A stretch of 64,000 nt of DNA from Cupriavidus sp. BIS7 (GTDB lineage: Bacteria > Pseudomonadota > Gammaproteobacteria > Burkholderiales > Burkholderiaceae). Where the stretch lies: positions 28,303 through 92,302 of the forward strand of contig NZ_ALOU01000093.1 in NCBI RefSeq assembly GCF_000292345.1, written 5' to 3'. Under the pieces are notes generated by a model. The model was not told where the DNA came from, did no database searches, and saw nothing but the letters and a program-made list of their open reading frames with translations. Positions 54,301 to 62,804 of this stretch are shown here, one piece after another; the stretch's first letter is position 1; every line of letters begins with the position of its first letter. The position numbers and the translations under genes were made by a program.

Positions 54301-54547
54301 GATGACGACGTTTGCCGCGGTGATGGGTGCGCTGCCGCTGGCACTGGGCCTGGGCGCGGGCGCCGAACTGCGCCAGCCGCTCGGCCTGGCCGTGGTCGGC
54401 GGGCTGTTGTTCTCGCAGGTCATCACGCTGTTCATCACGCCGGTGATCTACCTCGCGCTTGACCGTTACTCGGGTACGGGCCCGCTGCAGATCGACTCGG
54501 AAGGCAATCCGCTGGAAGACAAGCAGCCTGCGATGGCGTCGCACTGA
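51350..54547 (+). CDS. RND efflux pump inner-membrane subunit (HAE1, MdtB/MdtC-like)
   Basis: A 1065-residue proton-driven exporter with twelve helices and two large periplasmic loops. It begins LSELCIRRPVMTVLLCLAVIV, and has GLVVDDAIVMLENIVRHIEEG, with the paired Asp of helix 4 that carries protons, and IGIVKKNAIMMIDFALAAQREQG in the second half. The N-terminal SELCIRRPV resembles the MdtB/MdtC/MuxB group; a single pump gene is present. Drug or detergent export is likely; the substrate is not predictable. Confidence 0.95.
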   Translation: MTLSELCIRRPVMTVLLCLAVIVTGIVLYPTIPIAALPSFNSPVIQVTATLPGASPETMAASVATQLEKQFATIPGVSVISSSNTLGNSSITIEFNNDRDIDAAAVDVQAALFRAQRSLPIEMTLPPSYRKVNPADAPVILLAINSPSMSLGDLNAFGDNLISPTLATLPGVAQVQVYGQKRFSVRVRAHPDALAARGLTLDELATALNRANANTPVGTLDGARQMLTIQANRQMTNADAFRNIIVASQPSGAVVRLSDVAEVEDSVETIKAGSWLNNERSIVLAVQRQPDANTVAVVDAIKSALPRLLAQMPGSVNVNVVNDRSVSIRESIHDVQFTLALTVALVVMVIFLFLRRAAATLIPTVSLPISLIGTVALMKAFGYSLDNVSLLAITLAVGLVVDDAIVMLENIVRHIEEGVPPLKAALVGSREMGFTILSISISLVAVFIPIFFMPGVIGLLFHEFAAVVSLSILVSALVSLTLIPMLCARFLSAENVPVDESQHAYGDHAAGAPAHRVQQKQTLGMRSTQWFEDLFEWTLHKYASGLDWCLAHRRVVLAVAGLTFVLTAVLFVKIPKGFFPEEDIGQIQVNAEGPQDISFDAMAERLRDAAERIRANPSVKSVVASIGGGPSPAINTGRMFVELKPLGERPKMPQVLESLRKDVAGVPGLAVYFSPVQNLRLGGRQSKSRYQYTLQSVKPGQLQEFSDKLMAKMRAEPIFRDVTSDSQQSGLEAQLTIDRDKANALGVQMQDVRTALYTAFGERQVSTIYTPIDNYYVILTAADIDRADETAFSKLYVRSKTGQMVPVSAFATTERRVGPIAVNHQGQLPSVTVSFNLAPGAALGDASRLIDRYRDEISMPTAIFTSWGGDAAVFQSSQATQVVLLVAAIAVIYTLLGVLYESYIHPLTILAGLPSAAIGALVTLFLFNVELSLIATIGVLMLIGIVKKNAIMMIDFALAAQREQGMAPAKAIRQACLLRFRPIMMTTFAAVMGALPLALGLGAGAELRQPLGLAVVGGLLFSQVITLFITPVIYLALDRYSGTGPLQIDSEGNPLEDKQPAMASH

Positions 54548-54568
54548 CGGCGGATTTCGCCGTATCAA

Positions 54569-54596
54569 GCCGGTTCCCGAACGCAGCGGAACCGGC
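54569..54596 (+). terminator. Hairpin after the RND operon
   Basis: GCCGGTTCC (54569-54577) pairs with GGAACCGGC (54588-54596). The following GCGCCCTTCT is a poor T tract, so termination may be weak. Confidence 0.45.
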
Positions 54597-54647
54597 GCGC
54601 CCTTCTCCCCAAAACCACAAATTTCGACAGCCCTTTCCGCGGAGGGC

Positions 54648-54686
54648 TTGTCACGTCTCTCGTAAACAAGAATAATTCTCGTTATC
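54648..54686 (+). promoter_or_regulatory. Fur-regulated promoter of the haem receptor operon
   Basis: TTGTCA (54648-54653) and AATAAT (54671-54676) are 17 bases apart. A Fur-box-like 19-mer at 54668-54686 (ending TTCTCGTTATC) matches 13 of 19 bases of the E. coli consensus and covers the -10, so iron-loaded Fur would block the polymerase. Confidence 0.75.
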
Positions 54687-54823
54687 AACGGCAGGGCTGC
54701 CATTCAACGATACAAGGCTCGCCGACTCACGCCAGCCAGCCCATCGCCTCCCGACGCACGCGGTTCTCGACCGTGATCCGTCGCCGCCAGCCAGCGTTTC
54801 GTTTTTCTACAGGGGAAAATCCG

Positions 54824-57088
54824 ATGAAACGCTGTTACCTGGCGCGCCGCCTGCGCGCCTCTGTCCGGGTCACGCCGGCCGCCGCGGTTTGCGCCACGCT
54901 TTGCACGCCGCTATGGGCCGAAGAAGTCCAGCAACTTCGCGAGGTGGTCGTTACGGCCACGCGTACGGAAGAACGCGCCGACGACGTGGCGTCGACGATC
55001 ACCGTCGAAGACGCACGCATGATCGAACACTCGATGCCGGTCGATGAGACCGGACTGTTCGCCGACGAGCCGGACATCGACGTGCCGCGCGACCGCCGCC
55101 GCTTCGGTGCCGGCAGCATCAACATCCGCGGCATCGAGGACAACCGCGTGCTGCAGATGGTCGACGGTGTGCGCCTGCCGGATTTCTATAATGGCGGCGG
55201 GCCGTCGAATATCTCCACGTCGACGCGCGATGCTCCCGAGTTCTCGTTCCTGAAGCGCGTGGAAGTGTTGCGCGGGCCGGCGTCGAGTCTGTACGGGTCT
55301 GACGCCATTGGCGGCGTGGTGTCGTATGCCACGAAGGATCCATCGGATCTGATGCGCGGCAAGTCGGTCGGCGGCGAAGTCGGCCTGAACTGGAATGGTA
55401 TCGACAATGGCTTCGGCCAGACTGTCGGCGTGGCCGGCGGCAACGACTCGATCCAGGGTTTGTTCATGTACGCGCACCGCAGCGCGCACGAGATGAAGAA
55501 CATGGGCGGCGACGATTCGGTATCGGTGTCGCGCAGCACGCCGAACCCGCAGGACGTGGAATCCAACGCCTACCTCGGCAAGATCGTGCTCAGTGCCACG
55601 CCACGGCAGCGCTTCCGGCTGACGTACGAACATCGCGACGCCAGCAGCAGCACGGACATGCTGCGACTGTCCCGTTCTCTGCCGCGCGTGACATCGGCCA
55701 ACGGCACGGAAGATCTTGAGCGCGACCGCGTATCGCTCGACTACGAATGGCGCCCCGAGAACGGTGTACTCGATCGCCTGGTTGCAGCGATCTACTATCA
55801 AAAGAGCCACACCACCAACAACACCAACCAGGTGCGTAGCCGCACAAGTAGCGCTTGTTCCGGCACCAGGCCGGGCGCGAACGTGTGCAACGTGGCGCTC
55901 GGTTTCGGTTTCGAGCAGCAACAGACCGGTTTCAACGTCCAGGCCGACAAGTCGTTCCACACGGGCAGCGTGGAGCATCGACTGATTGGTGGTGTCGACG
56001 TCATCCGCACCGAGTCCGAAGAGTATCGCGACGCCAACGTCGCCAATATCACCGCCGGCACCGGCACGAAGTCGCTGGCGGGCGAGACCTTTCCACTTCA
56101 CGACTTTCCCAAGGGCGAGACGCGGCAGGTGGGCGTCTTCATGCAGGACGAACTGCGCTTCATGCATGGCCGCTTCACGCTGACGCCGGGCCTGCGCTTC
56201 GACCACTATTCGCTCGGACCTGACGACGATCCGCTCTACAACAGGGTCGCCGCGAAGCCGGCGATCAGCAAAAGCGACTCCAACCTGTCACCGAAGCTCT
56301 CTGCGCTGTGGCAAGCCACCGATCGCATCAACGTCTGGGCGCAATACGTCTTTGGGTACCGTGCACCGAACTACCGGGAGATCAACGGCAGCTTCCGCAA
56401 TCCGGTGCAGGGCTATGGTGCCGCGCCGAACAGCGATCTCGATGCCGAGAAAAGCCGCTCGTTCGAAGTCGGTGTGCGCTATTCCGACGAGAACGTTCAG
56501 ACCAGTGTGGCCGTATTCGACAACCGCTACAGGGACTTCATCGAACAGATTCAGCTGGCTTGTCCGTCCGACCCCGCATGCCTGCCGGGCATGCGCGCCA
56601 CCTATCAGTTCCGCAACCAGGCAAGGGTGCGCATCTACGGCGCAGAGTGGCGCGGCGTATGGCGCTTCCTGCCGCAGTGGCGCGTCGATGGTGCGGTGGC
56701 CTATGCACACGGCACGAACGAGCAGAAGGACCAGCCGCTCAACAGCGTGTCGCCACTGCGCGCGGCGGCGGGTCTGACGTGGGAGCCGTCGGTCAGCGAA
56801 GGGCCAGGTGCCGCATTGCGCTGGCGTGGTGCCAAAGCTGTCACGCGGACTGACGACACAACCTTCACGTACTTCAAGCCAGGCGGCTATGGCGTGGTCG
56901 ATCTGCAGGCGTGGTGGCGCCTTGGCAAGCGCGCCACGCTGACGTTGGCCGTGAACAACCTGTTCGACAAGAAGTACTGGCTCTGGGGCGACGTGCGCCA
57001 GACCGGCGTTTCCGCGACGGAACCAGGCCTCGACTTCTACACGCAGCCCGGCCGGACCGTTGCCGCTAGCGTGAAAGTGATGTTCTGA
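54824..57088 (+). CDS. TonB-dependent haem/haemoglobin-type receptor
   Basis: A 754-residue outer-membrane receptor. A signal peptide ends near LWAEE, the TonB-box region is LREVVVTATRTEER, the plug has NIRGIEDNRVLQMVDGVRLP and VEVLRGPASSLYGSDAIGG, and a 22-strand barrel ends in VAASVKVMF with terminal Phe. FGYRAPNYREINGSF and NSDLDAEKSRSFEVG are close to the FRAP and NPNL boxes of haem receptors. It would import haem iron with TonB energy. The Fur box upstream and chaN downstream agree. Confidence 0.92.
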   Translation: MKRCYLARRLRASVRVTPAAAVCATLCTPLWAEEVQQLREVVVTATRTEERADDVASTITVEDARMIEHSMPVDETGLFADEPDIDVPRDRRRFGAGSINIRGIEDNRVLQMVDGVRLPDFYNGGGPSNISTSTRDAPEFSFLKRVEVLRGPASSLYGSDAIGGVVSYATKDPSDLMRGKSVGGEVGLNWNGIDNGFGQTVGVAGGNDSIQGLFMYAHRSAHEMKNMGGDDSVSVSRSTPNPQDVESNAYLGKIVLSATPRQRFRLTYEHRDASSSTDMLRLSRSLPRVTSANGTEDLERDRVSLDYEWRPENGVLDRLVAAIYYQKSHTTNNTNQVRSRTSSACSGTRPGANVCNVALGFGFEQQQTGFNVQADKSFHTGSVEHRLIGGVDVIRTESEEYRDANVANITAGTGTKSLAGETFPLHDFPKGETRQVGVFMQDELRFMHGRFTLTPGLRFDHYSLGPDDDPLYNRVAAKPAISKSDSNLSPKLSALWQATDRINVWAQYVFGYRAPNYREINGSFRNPVQGYGAAPNSDLDAEKSRSFEVGVRYSDENVQTSVAVFDNRYRDFIEQIQLACPSDPACLPGMRATYQFRNQARVRIYGAEWRGVWRFLPQWRVDGAVAYAHGTNEQKDQPLNSVSPLRAAAGLTWEPSVSEGPGAALRWRGAKAVTRTDDTTFTYFKPGGYGVVDLQAWWRLGKRATLTLAVNNLFDKKYWLWGDVRQTGVSATEPGLDFYTQPGRTVAASVKVMF

Positions 57089-57100
57089 GACGCAGGAGGA

Positions 57101-57277
57101 ATGATGTCCTCACAATCGGCATCAGCAAGATGGCTGGCGTTCTTCGGCATCGTGCTGCTCGTGATTACGGCACAGATCGCGCAGCACCCGCTCAAGCCGT
57201 TCATGCACAATGATGACGTCACGATCAAATGGCGCAATGCCGGCGCCGGTGCAAACGCAACAAGAGATCGCACAACC
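57101..57277 (+). other. In-frame N-terminal extension of ChaN with its own ribosome site and membrane helix
   Basis: The open frame of chaN begins 177 bases before the lipoprotein start. ATG 57104 (or 57101) is preceded by AGGAGGA, a far better ribosome site than that of ATG 57278. It encodes a transmembrane helix (WLAFFGIVLLVITAQIA) and KPFMHNDDVTIKWRNA before reaching the lipoprotein signal. Either ChaN is made in two forms, or a former small gene has been joined in frame. Confidence 0.5.
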
Positions 57278-58105
57278 ATGATCCGTTTTGTAGCCTGTTT
57301 CGCAGCGGCGGCGATGATAGCCGGCTGCGCATCGACCGGGCCTTCGCCAGATTCCCTGAGCCAGCAGTTCACAGGCAAGTCCTATGTGCTGCTGGGCGAA
57401 GTCCACGACAACGCGGCAGGCCAGCAGCAGCGCTTGCAGGCGCTGACGCGCGCCGTGGAGGCCGGCTGGCGCCCTGCAATCGCTATGGAGCAGTTCGATC
57501 GCGAGCGGCAGGCTGACATCGATCGCGCGCGCCACGAACGGCCGCGCGATGCGGAGTACCTCATCGTCCAGGCGTCTGGTCTCAAGAGCGGCTGGGACTG
57601 GGACCAGTACCGCCCGGTGGTGGCACTCGCGCTGCAATACGACCTGCCGCTGCTTGCGGCGAACCTGTCACGCGCCGATGCCGCGAAGATCGTGCGCGGC
57701 GGACTCGGTGATGTTTTCGATCGCGCACAACTCGGCGCGCTCGGTCTGGACAAGCCACTGCCGGCGGACCTTGTCGCATCGCAGACGGCCGAGCTTGAAG
57801 CTGGCCATTGCGGCCATTTCCCGACATCGATGCTGCCGGGGATGCTCAACGCCCAGGCAGCGCGCGACGCGGTCATGGCGCAGACGATGAAGACGTATGC
57901 CGATCGTGGCGTGGTGCTGATTGCCGGAAACGGTCACGTGCGGCGCGACCTTGGCGTGCCCCGATGGCTGAACCGTGATGGCAGCCGCGTGCTCAGCGTC
58001 GGCTATGTGGAAGCGCAGGGAAATGTCGAAGGCTTCGACGAACTGGTGCGCGTTCCCGCCGTGGAGCGGCCCGACCCCTGTGCCGATGCGGTGATGCGCA
58101 AGTAG
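57278..58105 (+). CDS. chaN: ChaN-family iron-regulated lipoprotein
   Basis: A 275-residue lipoprotein from ATG 57278 with signal MIRFVACFAAAAMIAGC. The ChaN domain has LLGEVHDNAAGQQQRL near the mature start, MEQFDRERQ, GHCGHFP and AGNGHVRRDLGVP near the end; relatives bind two haem groups through a Tyr or His. Position after a Fur-controlled haem receptor supports a haem-handling role. Translation from 57101 would give 334 residues. Confidence 0.88.
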   Translation: MIRFVACFAAAAMIAGCASTGPSPDSLSQQFTGKSYVLLGEVHDNAAGQQQRLQALTRAVEAGWRPAIAMEQFDRERQADIDRARHERPRDAEYLIVQASGLKSGWDWDQYRPVVALALQYDLPLLAANLSRADAAKIVRGGLGDVFDRAQLGALGLDKPLPADLVASQTAELEAGHCGHFPTSMLPGMLNAQAARDAVMAQTMKTYADRGVVLIAGNGHVRRDLGVPRWLNRDGSRVLSVGYVEAQGNVEGFDELVRVPAVERPDPCADAVMRK

Positions 58106-58136
58106 GTGCCGAACGCGCGTGCGGGCGCGCGTGATG

Positions 58137-59615
58137 TCATGCGTCCGGCTCGCTGTGCGCCGCCAATGGCAGGCTCAGTTCCGCGCGCACGCCGCGCCCC
58201 TGTGCACCCTCTTTCAGGACCACGGCACCGCCGAAGCGCACCGCCATCTCGCGCGAGATGGCCAGGCCCAGGCCCGAGCCGGTCTCCGTGTTGCCAACCC
58301 TGCGATAGAAACGCGCGAACACTTTCTCGCGTTCCGGCTCGGGAATGCCGGGGCCATCGTCCTCTACCGCCAGCGTTGCGCTGTCTTCGACCAGTGCAGC
58401 CGAAAGCGTGATGCGGCTGCCGCGCCCCGAGTACTGGATGGCGTTGTGGACAAGATTGGCGAATGCCTCGCGCAACAGCGCCGGATCGGCCTGCACCGGC
58501 AGTGCGAGTCCGGCGGGCCGTTCCCATCCGAAATCCTGCTGCTTGCCGCGCGCAAGTGGAAGGTAGTCGAGCGCCACCTGCTCGGCCACGCCAATGGCGT
58601 CGATGACGTCCACTTCCGCCGCCGGTGAGGGGCCATCCTGCGTGTGCTGACGGACGCGCGCCAGCGCCAGCAACTGGTTGGTCAGGCGCGCGGCTTGCTC
58701 GAGCTGCTTGACGATGCCCCCAACCGCTTCGGTTGCGGCCGTGTGCGCTGCGCCATCGCTATCGGCTATGTCAAGCTGGCGCTGGGCAAACTCGGCCTGT
58801 GTCTTCAGGATGGCCAGCGGTGTGCGTAGCTGATGCGCCGCATCGGCGATGAACTGCGTCTGGGCCTGCGCCATCGCATCGGAGCGCGACACGTGCAGGT
58901 TGACCGCATCGACGAGCGGGCGCACTTCCACCGGCACGTGCTCGAATTCGAGCGGTGTCAGGTCTTCCGCCGAGCGTGCGCGCACGTCGTCGCGTACCCG
59001 CTGCAGCGGCCGCAGCACGTACGTGATGCCACCCACCAGGATCAGCGCCGAAGCGACGATCAACGCCATGTCGCGCAGCAATGCGCTGCGCCAGACCTTG
59101 CCGATCAGCGCGGCACGCGGCTCGGCCGTCTCGGCCACCTGGATGATCACGCGCATGTGGGCATCCGGGCGATAGATCGGGCGCGCCATGGCCGCGATGC
59201 GCACCGGATCGCCACGATAGGTGGCATCGTAGTAGCGCGGCTGGTTGTTCAGAAGCGGCCCGGGCGGAAGCGGGAGATCGTCATAGCCGGTGACGGTTGC
59301 GATCCGGCCTGCGCGTTCCGTCGACACGCGATAGAACACATGCGTCTGCGCCGCGGTCTCGAACATCTCCATGGCGGCATCCGGCAGCGATAGCTGGATG
59401 CTTTCGCCGGCCATGCCGACAGCGTTGTCGATGGTCAGGACGGAGCCGTACAGCGAGCGGTCATAGGCCGTGTTGGCCGCGTCGCGCAGCGTGCCGTAGG
59501 TGAACCAAGTGTCGACGGCCATCATCAGCGCCAGCGCCGGCACCAGCAGTATCAGCAGCTGGCGCCGCAGGCTGCCGCGCAACCACGACCGCACAGGCAG
59601 GCGGCGCGGCCACAT
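58137..59615 (-). CDS. TctE-like sensor histidine kinase
   Basis: A 492-residue kinase. A helix at about residues 16-36, an N-terminal 2CSK-type periplasmic domain (residues about 40-185), a second helix (IVASALILVGGITYVL), a HAMP region, a phospho-His box FIADAAHQLRTPLAILKTQAE and an ATPase domain with VEDDGPGIP and GSGLGLAI. The layout fits TctE, which senses tricarboxylates. It lies one base after the regulator gene, so the two are coupled. Target may be the divergent receptor gene. Confidence 0.9.
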   Translation of the reverse strand: MWPRRLPVRSWLRGSLRRQLLILLVPALALMMAVDTWFTYGTLRDAANTAYDRSLYGSVLTIDNAVGMAGESIQLSLPDAAMEMFETAAQTHVFYRVSTERAGRIATVTGYDDLPLPPGPLLNNQPRYYDATYRGDPVRIAAMARPIYRPDAHMRVIIQVAETAEPRAALIGKVWRSALLRDMALIVASALILVGGITYVLRPLQRVRDDVRARSAEDLTPLEFEHVPVEVRPLVDAVNLHVSRSDAMAQAQTQFIADAAHQLRTPLAILKTQAEFAQRQLDIADSDGAAHTAATEAVGGIVKQLEQAARLTNQLLALARVRQHTQDGPSPAAEVDVIDAIGVAEQVALDYLPLARGKQQDFGWERPAGLALPVQADPALLREAFANLVHNAIQYSGRGSRITLSAALVEDSATLAVEDDGPGIPEPEREKVFARFYRRVGNTETGSGLGLAISREMAVRFGGAVVLKEGAQGRGVRAELSLPLAAHSEPDA

Positions 59616-59616
59616 G

Positions 59617-60291
59617 TCAGGTTTCGCTCTCTGGCTCGAGCAGGTAGCCGAATCCGCGCAGGGTGACGATTGTCACGCCGTGGCCGGTCAGCTTCTTGCG
59701 CAGGCGATAGACCAGCACCTCGATCGCGTCGGGGCTCACATCGGCATCGAGCGAGAACACCTTGTCGAGTAACTGGGCCTTCGTCAGCGGCTGGCCGCTC
59801 CTGGCCAGCAACGCGCCCAGCAATGTCGATTCGCGCGGTGTCAGGGACAGCGGCGCGCCACCCAGCGTGAAGCTGCGTGTCTCGCCGTCGAAGACCAGTG
59901 CACCGCATTGCAGGCGCGGATGCGCCCGGCCGCGGCTGCGCCGGATCAGCGCCAGGATACGGGCTTCGAGTTCGGCAATCGCGAACGGCTTTGGCAGGTA
60001 GTCATCGGCCCCGAGATTGAGGCCGCGCACGCGCTCATCCAACGTGTCCTGCGCAGTCAGGATCAGCACGGGGGTACGATCGTCGCGGCCGCGCATGGCC
60101 TTCAGGACGGCGAGCCCGTCCTTGCCCGGCAGGCGCAGGTCAAGCACCACGGCGTCATATTCTTCAGCCATCAGGCGTGCCTCGGCCTTCAGGCCGTCGG
60201 TGACGTGCTCGATCACGAACCCGCCCTGCTCGAGCGCGCGCGTGACCCATCGGGCCAGTTCCACCTCGTCTTCCACCAGCAGAATGCGCAT
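59617..60291 (-). CDS. OmpR/TctD-like response regulator
   Basis: A 224-residue regulator with receiver domain (acidic pair at 8-9, Asp51 in VVLDLRLPG, Lys in YLPKPF) and winged-helix output domain (LTPRESTLLGALLARSGQPLTKAQLLDKV, in pieces). It precedes the TctE-like kinase and is divergent from the ABC receptor gene, a frequent arrangement for TctDE in this order. Confidence 0.92.
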   Translation of the reverse strand: MRILLVEDEVELARWVTRALEQGGFVIEHVTDGLKAEARLMAEEYDAVVLDLRLPGKDGLAVLKAMRGRDDRTPVLILTAQDTLDERVRGLNLGADDYLPKPFAIAELEARILALIRRSRGRAHPRLQCGALVFDGETRSFTLGGAPLSLTPRESTLLGALLARSGQPLTKAQLLDKVFSLDADVSPDAIEVLVYRLRKKLTGHGVTIVTLRGFGYLLEPESET

Positions 60292-60391
60292 GCCGGACCT
60301 CCTCTGCCCGCTCTCGATCTGTACGCGAGGTAGCCCCCGCGGGCGCCTATGATACCGCCGCCTTGCCGGTCGGTGTCGCCGGGCGCCAGCC

Positions 60392-60397
60392 TATAAT
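60392..60397 (+). promoter_or_regulatory. -10 element upstream of the ABC receptor gene
   Basis: A perfect TATAAT, 50 bases before ATG 60448. No -35 at normal spacing is seen, as expected if an activator such as the divergent TctD-like regulator is required. Confidence 0.5.
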
Positions 60398-60447
60398 GGC
60401 GGCGCCCCATTTCGTGTTCAACACGCGTGCCTACCGTGCCTGAATCC

Positions 60448-61593
60448 ATGCCGCCCTCCGTTCATGCCACACGCCGTCAGCTGCTGCTGGCGGGCGCAGC
60501 CATGGCCGCGGGGGTCCCGGCATTCGCACAGCCTTCGGTACGTGTTCCGGCGGGCTATCCGAGCGACTACATCGAGGTGATCGCCCGCGCGCAGCGCGAA
60601 GGGTCGGTCATGGTCTATAGCTCGACCGATCTCGAGATCGCGCAGCCGCTGATCGACGCATTCGAGGCGCGCTACCCCGGCATCCGGGTGCGCTACCAGG
60701 ACCTGAACACGATCGAACTGCACGACAGGTTCCTGTCGGAAAGCGCAAGCCTGGGCCCGAACCGGCCCGCGCGGGCCGCGGATTTCGCCGACGTGCTGTG
60801 GAGCACGGCGATGGACCTGCAGATCAAGCTCGTCAACGACGGTTATGCCCAGCGCTACGAATCGCCCGAGCGCGATGGCCTGCCCGGCTGGGCGGTCTGG
60901 CGCGATGAAGCGTTTGGCACCACGTTCGAGCCCGCGGTGATCGTCTACAACCGCAAGCACTTTGCCGGCACCCATATCCCGGGCAGCCGCAGCGGCCTGG
61001 CGCGGCTGCTGCAGGAGCGTTCGCCACAATGGCGTGGCAAGGTGGTGACCTACGATGTGGAGCGGTCCGGCGTCGGGTACCTGCTGGCGCAGCAGGACGC
61101 CCGCATGGGCAGCGAGTTCTGGTACCTGGCGCAGGCACTGGGCCGTGCGCGCGTGCAGTTGTCCGCATCGACCGCCGACATGATCGAACGTATCGCCAGT
61201 GGAGAACTGGTGCTGGGCTATAACCTGCTTGGCTCGTACGCGCTGTCCCTGATGGAGCGCGGGGCGGGAATCGGCGTGATTGCACCGCGTGACTACACGC
61301 TGGTGATGTCGCGCGTGGCGTTTATCGCGCGGCAGGCGCCGCGGCCGCATGCGGCGCGATTGTGGCTGGATTTCCTGCTGTCGCGCGAAGGACAGGCGCG
61401 GCTCGGGCAGTCGACATCACAGCTCTATACGGTTCGTACCGATTCCGACAGCACCCACACGGCCAACGCGCTGGCAGAGCGCCTGGGCTACGCGCTCAGG
61501 CCGATCAGCGTCGGCCCGGGCCTGCTGGCCGGGCAGGATGCGCTGCGCAAGAAGACGTTTATCGCGCGCTGGCGCGAAGCCATGCGCGGCTAG
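60448..61593 (+). CDS. Orphan ABC solute-binding protein (Fe3+/thiamine/putrescine-type fold)
   Basis: A 381-residue periplasmic receptor. HATRRQLLLAGAAMAAGVPAFA is a Tat-like signal peptide. VMVYSSTDLEIAQPLIDAFEARYPGIRVRYQDLNT is the start of the type-2 periplasmic fold of the FbpA/AfuA group, and ARLWLDFLLSREGQ is conserved near the C-terminus. No permease or ATPase gene follows. GTGs at 60427 and 60436 are alternative starts. Its place opposite TctDE suggests it is a target of that system or senses for it. Confidence 0.85.
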   Translation: MPPSVHATRRQLLLAGAAMAAGVPAFAQPSVRVPAGYPSDYIEVIARAQREGSVMVYSSTDLEIAQPLIDAFEARYPGIRVRYQDLNTIELHDRFLSESASLGPNRPARAADFADVLWSTAMDLQIKLVNDGYAQRYESPERDGLPGWAVWRDEAFGTTFEPAVIVYNRKHFAGTHIPGSRSGLARLLQERSPQWRGKVVTYDVERSGVGYLLAQQDARMGSEFWYLAQALGRARVQLSASTADMIERIASGELVLGYNLLGSYALSLMERGAGIGVIAPRDYTLVMSRVAFIARQAPRPHAARLWLDFLLSREGQARLGQSTSQLYTVRTDSDSTHTANALAERLGYALRPISVGPGLLAGQDALRKKTFIARWREAMRG

Positions 61594-61594
61594 G

Positions 61595-62317
61595 TCAGTC
61601 GGCCAGTGCCTGCTGCGGCTGGGGCTGGCGATCGCACAGCGCCGCCATTTCCGCATCGAGCGGCGCCATCGGGCGCGGCACATAGCCCACGCGCAGCGCT
61701 TGCGACAGCCGCAGCGTATCGACGAAGGCATCGGCCAGTCGTTCGGCTTCGTGGTTCAGATCGAAGTCTTCCGGGGAAAACAGCCAGTGGGCCAGCACGC
61801 CGCCGATTGCGGCGTGGAACGCGTTGACGGCTAGCGGCAGGTCGAGTTCGGCGGGAAGCTGGCCGCGCTCCATGGCCAGGCGCAGGTGCTCGCGCATCTT
61901 CACCATGCCATCCTGATGCGATTGCCGCTGCCGTTCAAAAATGGCGCCGTTGTCTTCGACCATCTCGCACTTGTGGAAGATGATCTCGAACACGCGGCGC
62001 CACTGGGGATTGGTCACGGTCTGGCGGAACACGAAAGCGCAGATGTCGCGGATGCCGCCAAGAGGGTCTTCCTGCGTGGCAAGGCGCTCTGGCGAGCACA
62101 GGGCCTCGACGGGAAGGTTGACGCGGTCGCACATCGCGGCGAACACATCGCTCTTGTTCTTGAAGTGCCAGTAGATCGCACCGCGGGTGACACCTGCCGC
62201 CTCGGCAATGTCCGCCAGCGACGGGCGCGCCACGCCGCGGGCGTGGAACACGGACTCGGCCGCATCCAGAATCCGGTTGCGCGTCTCTTGCGCTTCTTCC
62301 TTGGTACGTCTGACCAT
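61595..62317 (-). CDS. AcrR/TtgR-type TetR-family repressor
   Basis: A 240-residue TetR-family regulator. The N-terminal helix-turn-helix (TRNRILDAAESVFHARGVARPSLADIAEAAGVTRGAIYWHFKNK, in pieces) is that of AcrR/TtgR, including KKEEAxxTR-like RRTKEEAQETR. AGAGAGGAA before ATG 62317 fixes the start; the frame is open to 62620. It is divergent from the RND adaptor and a near-perfect AcrR operator lies between, so it should repress the pump until a ligand binds. Confidence 0.93.
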   Translation of the reverse strand: MVRRTKEEAQETRNRILDAAESVFHARGVARPSLADIAEAAGVTRGAIYWHFKNKSDVFAAMCDRVNLPVEALCSPERLATQEDPLGGIRDICAFVFRQTVTNPQWRRVFEIIFHKCEMVEDNGAIFERQRQSHQDGMVKMREHLRLAMERGQLPAELDLPLAVNAFHAAIGGVLAHWLFSPEDFDLNHEAERLADAFVDTLRLSQALRVGYVPRPMAPLDAEMAALCDRQPQPQQALAD

Positions 62318-62804
62318 TTCCTCTCTCCCCGGACGGTGGGGCCGTCGGGTCTCCAAACGCCCTGCCCGATAGGGGCATGGACGGATCTCTCCAAATTGCG
62401 CTAGGGCACTGGGCGGGGCGCATCGTACCGTGAATGGAACAATCATGCTCGAATCGCACGAGCATTCCACTGCACGCAACCATCGCCAGGTGTTGTAATC
62501 GGCCCAAATTACAATGCGGGACTTACATACATGCGCGAATGTATCTATACTAGCCGCCTGCCCGGGATTCGGCCAACCTGATTTTTGTGACGGCTCGCAC
62601 GCAAAGTGACGCAGCCGCAAAGCCTGACCCGGGAAATCCTGCCTGTTTAAACAAACGTTCCAGCGAGCTGCCGGTTGTCGTGCGGCGCCTGGGAACCAGC
62701 AAGACCTGTTTGGCCGCCACGCCCCGCCCCCGGGGTGTGTTGGCCTGCGACCGTTGCGTCGCAGGCGTTGCGGCAGATCTCAAATTGCCATCATGGGGTT
62801 ATCG
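62318..62804. other. Divergent acrR-acrA control region
   Basis: A 487-base gap. It holds an inverted repeat TTGTAAT-N8-ATTACAA (62493-62514), the AcrR operator and promoter (62523-62551), and a palindrome TGTTTAAACA (62645-62654). The roughly 250 bases after the promoter form a long leader for the adaptor with no open frame of note. Confidence 0.5.
62523..62551 (+). promoter_or_regulatory. AcrR-type operator overlapping the pump promoter
   Basis: TACATACAT, five bases (GCGCG), then AATGTATCTA (62524-62547) matches the E. coli acrAB operator as I remember it in all but the loop and one arm base. TATACT at 62546-62551 is a good -10, and TTACAT at 62523-62528 is a weak -35, 17 bases away, so the repressor would occupy the spacer. 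Confidence 0.82.
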
